The position numbers and the translations under genes were made by a program. Source: Cloacibacterium sp046296655 (GTDB lineage Bacteria > Bacteroidota > Bacteroidia > Flavobacteriales > Weeksellaceae). Taken from it: a stretch of DNA of 43,766 nt. Under the pieces are notes generated by a model that saw only the letters and a list, made by a program, of their open reading frames with translations, was not told where the DNA came from and made no database searches. Below, piece by piece: positions 40,720-43,766 of this stretch. The stretch lies in assembly GCA_046296655.1 (NCBI GenBank), contig JBKBLE010000019.1, forward strand, positions 1 to 43,766, given 5' to 3'. The first letter of the stretch is position 1; the number at the start of each line of letters is the position of its first letter.

Positions 40720-41262
40720 ATGAACATTAAAAAATCAATATTGAAATTGGCTTTTGTAAGCCTTTTATTGCCAACAGTTTTTTCAGCACAAACTTCTACA
40801 ATGACAGAAGCTGAAAAATTAGAAGCCAAGAAAAAAGCAGAAGCCGAAAAAGCCTCTTATGCAAAACCTTATGACGAGGCAGAAAATGCAGAACAAAAAA
40901 TTGCAGAATTGGTAAAAAAAGCCAAAAAAGAGAATAAAAACATCATGCTACAAGCAGGAGGGAATTGGTGTATTTGGTGTTTGAGATTTAATAATTTCGT
41001 GCAAACTACCCCAGAATTAAAGAATTTAGTAGACGAAAACTACATTTATTATCACCTCAATTATTCTCCGAAAAATAAAAACGAGAAAATTTTTGCACAA
41101 TACGGAAATCCTGGTGAGAAATATGGCTATCCTGTTTTCATAGTTTTAGATAAAAACGGTAAACAAATTCATACGCAAGAAAGCGGTTCGCTGGAAGAAG
41201 GAAAAGGCTACAGCTTAGAAAAAGTAAAAGCATTCTTCGAAGCTTGGAAACCTAAAAAATAA
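40720..41262 (+). CDS. Exported thioredoxin-like protein (CIWC active site)
   Basis: A 180-residue periplasmic protein: signal peptide (about 1-23, ending FSAQ), a charged Lys/Glu/Ala helix (about 29-70), then a thioredoxin fold with the redox motif WCIWC (Cys84, Cys87), a central cis-Pro region GYPVFIVLDKNG, and a C-terminal helix. It resembles the thioredoxin_7 / DUF255-like group rather than TlpA. The aromatic residue inside CxxC is unusual relative to CGPC thioredoxin. The likely role is thiol reduction or exchange in the periplasm; the partner is unknown. It is transcribed alone between a divergent acyltransferase gene and a bidirectional terminator. Confidence 0.85.
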   Translation: MNIKKSILKLAFVSLLLPTVFSAQTSTMTEAEKLEAKKKAEAEKASYAKPYDEAENAEQKIAELVKKAKKENKNIMLQAGGNWCIWCLRFNNFVQTTPELKNLVDENYIYYHLNYSPKNKNEKIFAQYGNPGEKYGYPVFIVLDKNGKQIHTQESGSLEEGKGYSLEKVKAFFEAWKPKK

Positions 41263-41266
41263 TAAA

Positions 41267-41294
41267 AAAAGAGTTGAATTTTTTCAACTCTTTT
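41267..41294. terminator. Bidirectional terminator between the thioredoxin-like and ALDH genes
   Basis: Stem AAAAGAGTTGAA / TTCAACTCTTTT with a T4 loop; A and T runs serve both convergent genes. Confidence 0.88.
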
Positions 41295-41307
41295 TATTTG
41301 TAAATTC

Positions 41308-42681
41308 TTACAATAGCTTTTTCAAAATATTGAGCTTAGCATCAGAATAAGGAGGATATTTCAATTCTGGTTCCAAATAATTAGATTTTTTGAGAATTGC
41401 TTTTTGATGAGAAAATGCTTCAAAACCAAATTTCCCATGATAATTGCCAATTCCAGAATTTCCTATACCGCCAAATGGAAGTCTATCATTGCTCAAATGC
41501 ATCAAAGTATCATTGATACAACCGCCTCCAAAACTCAATTTCTCGGTGAAAAGTTTTTGTTCTTTAGCATCATTGCTAAATAAATAAGCAGAAAGCGGTT
41601 TTTCACCTTCCACTACGGTTTGCATGGCAGTTTCTAGATTTTTATACGTCAAAATCGGTAAAATTGGCCCGAAAATTTCTTCCTGCATTACTGCATCTTC
41701 CCAAGTTACATGGTCTAAAACAGTAGGAGAGATGTATCTTTTTTCACGGTTAGTTTCCCCTCCAAAAACCACTTTTTCGCGGTCAATCATCTTTTCTAAT
41801 CGGTCAAAATTCCTCTCGTTGATGATTTTACAATAATGGTCTACGTTATCAGTATAGTTTCTTTTTTTGATTTCTTCGATGAGAACTTTTAAAAATTTCG
41901 CTTTAATGTTTTCTGCAACATACAGATAATCAGGTGCAACGCAAGTTTGTCCCGCATTGATGAATTTTCCCCAAACAATTCTTCTCGCTGCAATTTGTAA
42001 ATCAGCTTTTTCGGTCACAAATGCTGGAGATTTTCCACCCAATTCTAAAGTTACTGGTGTTAAATGTTCTGCGGCAGCTTTGTAAACGATTTTTCCAACT
42101 CTTGGACTTCCTGTGAAAAATATTTTGTCAAATCTAAGTTTTAAAATCGCTGTGGTTTCTTCTACACCACCTTCTATCACGTATAAAAATTGAGGGTCAA
42201 AATTTTCATTGATGAGTTTTGCCATCGCTTTCATCGTGTTTTCAGGAAGTTCGCTGGGTTTAATCATACAAGTGTTTCCAGCAGCAATGGCAGCAATTAC
42301 AGGCGTTAAAGTCAATTGATAAGGATAATTCCACGCACCGATAACCAAACAATTTCCAAGCGGTTCAAAAACGATTTTGCTGCTTCCCATTTGGTTCACA
42401 ATATTGGTGAGAACACTTTTTGGCTTGGCAAAAGATTTTAAATTTTTTAAGTAATAGTCGATGTCTTTATAAATAAAAGAAATTTCGGTGCCGAAAGTTT
42501 CAAATTCAGACTTCCCGAAATCTTGATAAATGGCGTCATACAGTAATTTTTCATTGCTTTTTACTACTTTTTTCAGTTTTTGCAATTGTGCTTTCCTGAA
42601 ATTTAAGTCTTTGGTAGCATGAGTGTTAAAAAAAGTTTTCTGTTGTTGTAAAATATCAGCGTAATTCATTATTTTAGACAT
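41308..42681 (-). CDS. Aldehyde dehydrogenase (class 3-like)
   Basis: NAD(P)-dependent oxidation of an aldehyde to the acid. The 457-residue protein is short like ALDH3 and the coniferyl aldehyde dehydrogenases, and has the cofactor segment GAWNYPYQLTLTPVIAAIAAGN, KPSELP, FTGSPRVGKIV, base Glu213 in LELGGKSP, and catalytic Cys247 in NAGQTCVAPDY. PFGGIGNSGIGNYHGKFGFEAFSH closes the fold. A long-chain or aromatic aldehyde is likely from family knowledge; the exact substrate is unknown. An alternative start is Met5 at 42669; a -7 box ends 9 bases before the first ATG, so the second start would leave a more usual leader. Confidence 0.92.
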   Translation of the reverse strand: MSKIMNYADILQQQKTFFNTHATKDLNFRKAQLQKLKKVVKSNEKLLYDAIYQDFGKSEFETFGTEISFIYKDIDYYLKNLKSFAKPKSVLTNIVNQMGSSKIVFEPLGNCLVIGAWNYPYQLTLTPVIAAIAAGNTCMIKPSELPENTMKAMAKLINENFDPQFLYVIEGGVEETTAILKLRFDKIFFTGSPRVGKIVYKAAAEHLTPVTLELGGKSPAFVTEKADLQIAARRIVWGKFINAGQTCVAPDYLYVAENIKAKFLKVLIEEIKKRNYTDNVDHYCKIINERNFDRLEKMIDREKVVFGGETNREKRYISPTVLDHVTWEDAVMQEEIFGPILPILTYKNLETAMQTVVEGEKPLSAYLFSNDAKEQKLFTEKLSFGGGCINDTLMHLSNDRLPFGGIGNSGIGNYHGKFGFEAFSHQKAILKKSNYLEPELKYPPYSDAKLNILKKLL

Positions 42682-42690
42682 TGATTTTCA

Positions 42691-42698
42691 CAAAGATA
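42691..42698 (-). promoter_or_regulatory. -7 box TATCTTTG before the ALDH gene
   Basis: On the minus strand TATCTTTG, then 9 bases, then the first ATG (42681). An exact TAnnTTTG match; the -33 is weak (TTC 19 bases upstream). Confidence 0.5.
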
Positions 42699-42841
42699 AA
42701 ATAAACTGTAGATTTTTGAAGTAATATTTTCTCAGTTTTCAAAAGACTTTATGTGAGAGATAATAGTTTTTAGAATTTTAAAGAAAACGAATGCTTTTCT
42801 GAAGTATCTTACCTTTTTGAATAAAAGAAAAATTAATTGAT

Positions 42842-43648
42842 ATGGATTTTAAAAATAAAAAAGTACTGATTACAGGTGGTTGCTCTGGAATTGGTAAAAT
42901 CATGGCAAGAAAATCTTTGGAAAGAGGAGCCTCCAATTTGATTATTTGGGATATTAATGAAGAAGGTTTAGCCAAAACCAAAGAAGAATTTGCAAATTTC
43001 GGGAAAGAAATTTCTACGTATAAAGTAGATGTTTCTAACTTAGATGAAATCAAAATCGCTGCACAGAGAGTTAGAACAGAAGTGGGAAAAGTTGATATTC
43101 TTATCAACAATGCAGGAATTGTTGTAGGGAAATATTTCCATGAACACACCCACGAACAAATTCAGAAATCGTTATTGATTAATGCGAATGCTTTAATGCA
43201 CATCGCACTAGAATTTTTACCAGAAATGATGAAAGAAAACTCTGGAGCCATTTGTAATATCGCTTCTTCAGCAGGATTGATTTCTAATCCTAAAATGTCT
43301 GTTTACGCAGCTTCAAAATGGGCAGTAAACGGTTGGAGTGATTCTTTACGATTAGAAATGCAACAACTGGGTAAGAATATTTCTGTAACTACGATTATGC
43401 CTTTTTACATTAACACAGGAATGTTTGACGGAGTGAAATCTAAATTACTTCCGATTCTAGAACCAGAACCAACTTCAGAAAGAATTATCAAAGCCATAGA
43501 AAAAGGAACTAAGATATTGGCAATGCCACTTCCTTATTGGTTTATCCGTTTCTCACAAGGAATTTTACCGATTCCAGCTTTTGATTGGGTGATGAAAAAC
43601 GTCTTTGGAATTTATGATACCATGAAAGATTTTACAGGTAGAAAATAA
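42842..43648 (+). CDS. Short-chain dehydrogenase/reductase
   Basis: A 268-residue classical SDR, an NAD(P)(H)-dependent oxidoreductase. Visible are TGGCSGIG (11-18), an acidic residue after the second strand (WDIN) that favours NAD(H), NNAG (89-92), catalytic Ser142 or Ser143 in IASSAG, and YAASK with Tyr155 and Lys159. The C-terminal part (about 195-268) is hydrophobic (PLPYWFIRFSQGILPIP), resembling SDRs that act on lipid or steroid-like substrates near membranes. The substrate is unknown. It is divergent from the aldehyde dehydrogenase gene, with a terminator downstream. The remaining bases to 43766 hold nothing I can identify. Confidence 0.9.
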   Translation: MDFKNKKVLITGGCSGIGKIMARKSLERGASNLIIWDINEEGLAKTKEEFANFGKEISTYKVDVSNLDEIKIAAQRVRTEVGKVDILINNAGIVVGKYFHEHTHEQIQKSLLINANALMHIALEFLPEMMKENSGAICNIASSAGLISNPKMSVYAASKWAVNGWSDSLRLEMQQLGKNISVTTIMPFYINTGMFDGVKSKLLPILEPEPTSERIIKAIEKGTKILAMPLPYWFIRFSQGILPIPAFDWVMKNVFGIYDTMKDFTGRK

Positions 43649-43657
43649 AATTGAAAT

Positions 43658-43680
43658 GCAGGAAATTTTCCTGCGTTTTT
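43658..43680 (+). terminator. Terminator after the SDR gene
   Basis: Stem GCAGGAAA / TTTCCTGC, closely spaced, followed by a T-rich run. Confidence 0.8.
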
Positions 43681-43766
43681 TTGTTAAAAGTCAATACTGT
43701 CCTAAATAAAAAAACAGATATATTTTATGCACATATAGATAGGCTTTAAGCAGAATTTTCTATAGA

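Noticed and set aside
42778..43149. 123-codon frame antisense to the SDR gene
   Set aside because: Covers the cofactor-binding region of a well-supported SDR gene; no independent signal.
43681..43766. Possible gene or mobile-element end at the right edge
   Set aside because: Only AT-rich sequence with no open frame or inverted repeat that I can support.

Overview
The window looks like chromosomal DNA of a Flavobacteriia member, most likely the Chryseobacterium/Cloacibacterium side of Weeksellaceae. The evidence is low GC content, a type IX secretion/gliding cluster (porV, porU, gldJ), Bacteroidota promoters (-7 box TAnnTTTG, often with TTG or TTA 19 bases upstream), and starts without Shine-Dalgarno sequences. 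I see no phage, IS element, CRISPR array, tRNA, rRNA or toxin-antitoxin system. Most genes are housekeeping or conserved accessory genes. No gap between genes exceeds 300 bases.

Layout. (1) 0.15-2.0 kb, minus strand: a retropepsin-like aspartyl protease whose PDZ tail is in another frame, apparently through a one-base slip in an A6 run, then a two-helix membrane protein. (2) 2.1-6.4 kb: ahcY, a divergent Sfp-type phosphopantetheinyl transferase, and a convergent FUSC/YccS-like membrane protein whose stop codon overlaps the transferase stop. (3) 6.5-14.7 kb: porU-porV on minus, gldJ divergent on plus, then murF. (4) 14.7-22.6 kb: NUDIX hydrolase, SRPBCC-like protein, anmK, an outer-membrane barrel with lptC, holB, a tiny Cys/Lys-rich exported peptide, corA and fabH. 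(5) 22.7-30.6 kb: ppdK, preceded by two FNR/CRP-like inverted repeats, then glgB-glgA-glgC. (6) 30.6-37.5 kb: an exported helical protein, a membrane-anchored SRPBCC plus GyrI-like protein, sucA - exported unknown - sucB, and apaG. (7) 37.5-43.7 kb: an orphan membrane protein, a DEDDh exonuclease, a GT2 glycosyltransferase with a lipid A acyltransferase, a periplasmic thioredoxin-like protein, an aldehyde dehydrogenase and an SDR oxidoreductase.

How they work together: porU, porV and gldJ belong to protein secretion and gliding. murF and anmK handle peptidoglycan synthesis and recycling. lptC, the lipid A acyltransferase and possibly the GT2 build the outer membrane. ppdK with glgBAC joins the PEP/pyruvate node to glycogen storage. 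sucA and sucB encode two of the three 2-oxoglutarate dehydrogenase subunits; the E3 gene is not here.

I found no convincing new multi-gene system. The best leads are the frameshifted protease-PDZ gene, the paired operator-like repeats before ppdK, genes whose -7 box nearly touches the start codon, the unknown exported protein between sucA and sucB, and the Cys/Lys-rich peptide. All family calls come from reading motifs by eye; no database search was run.
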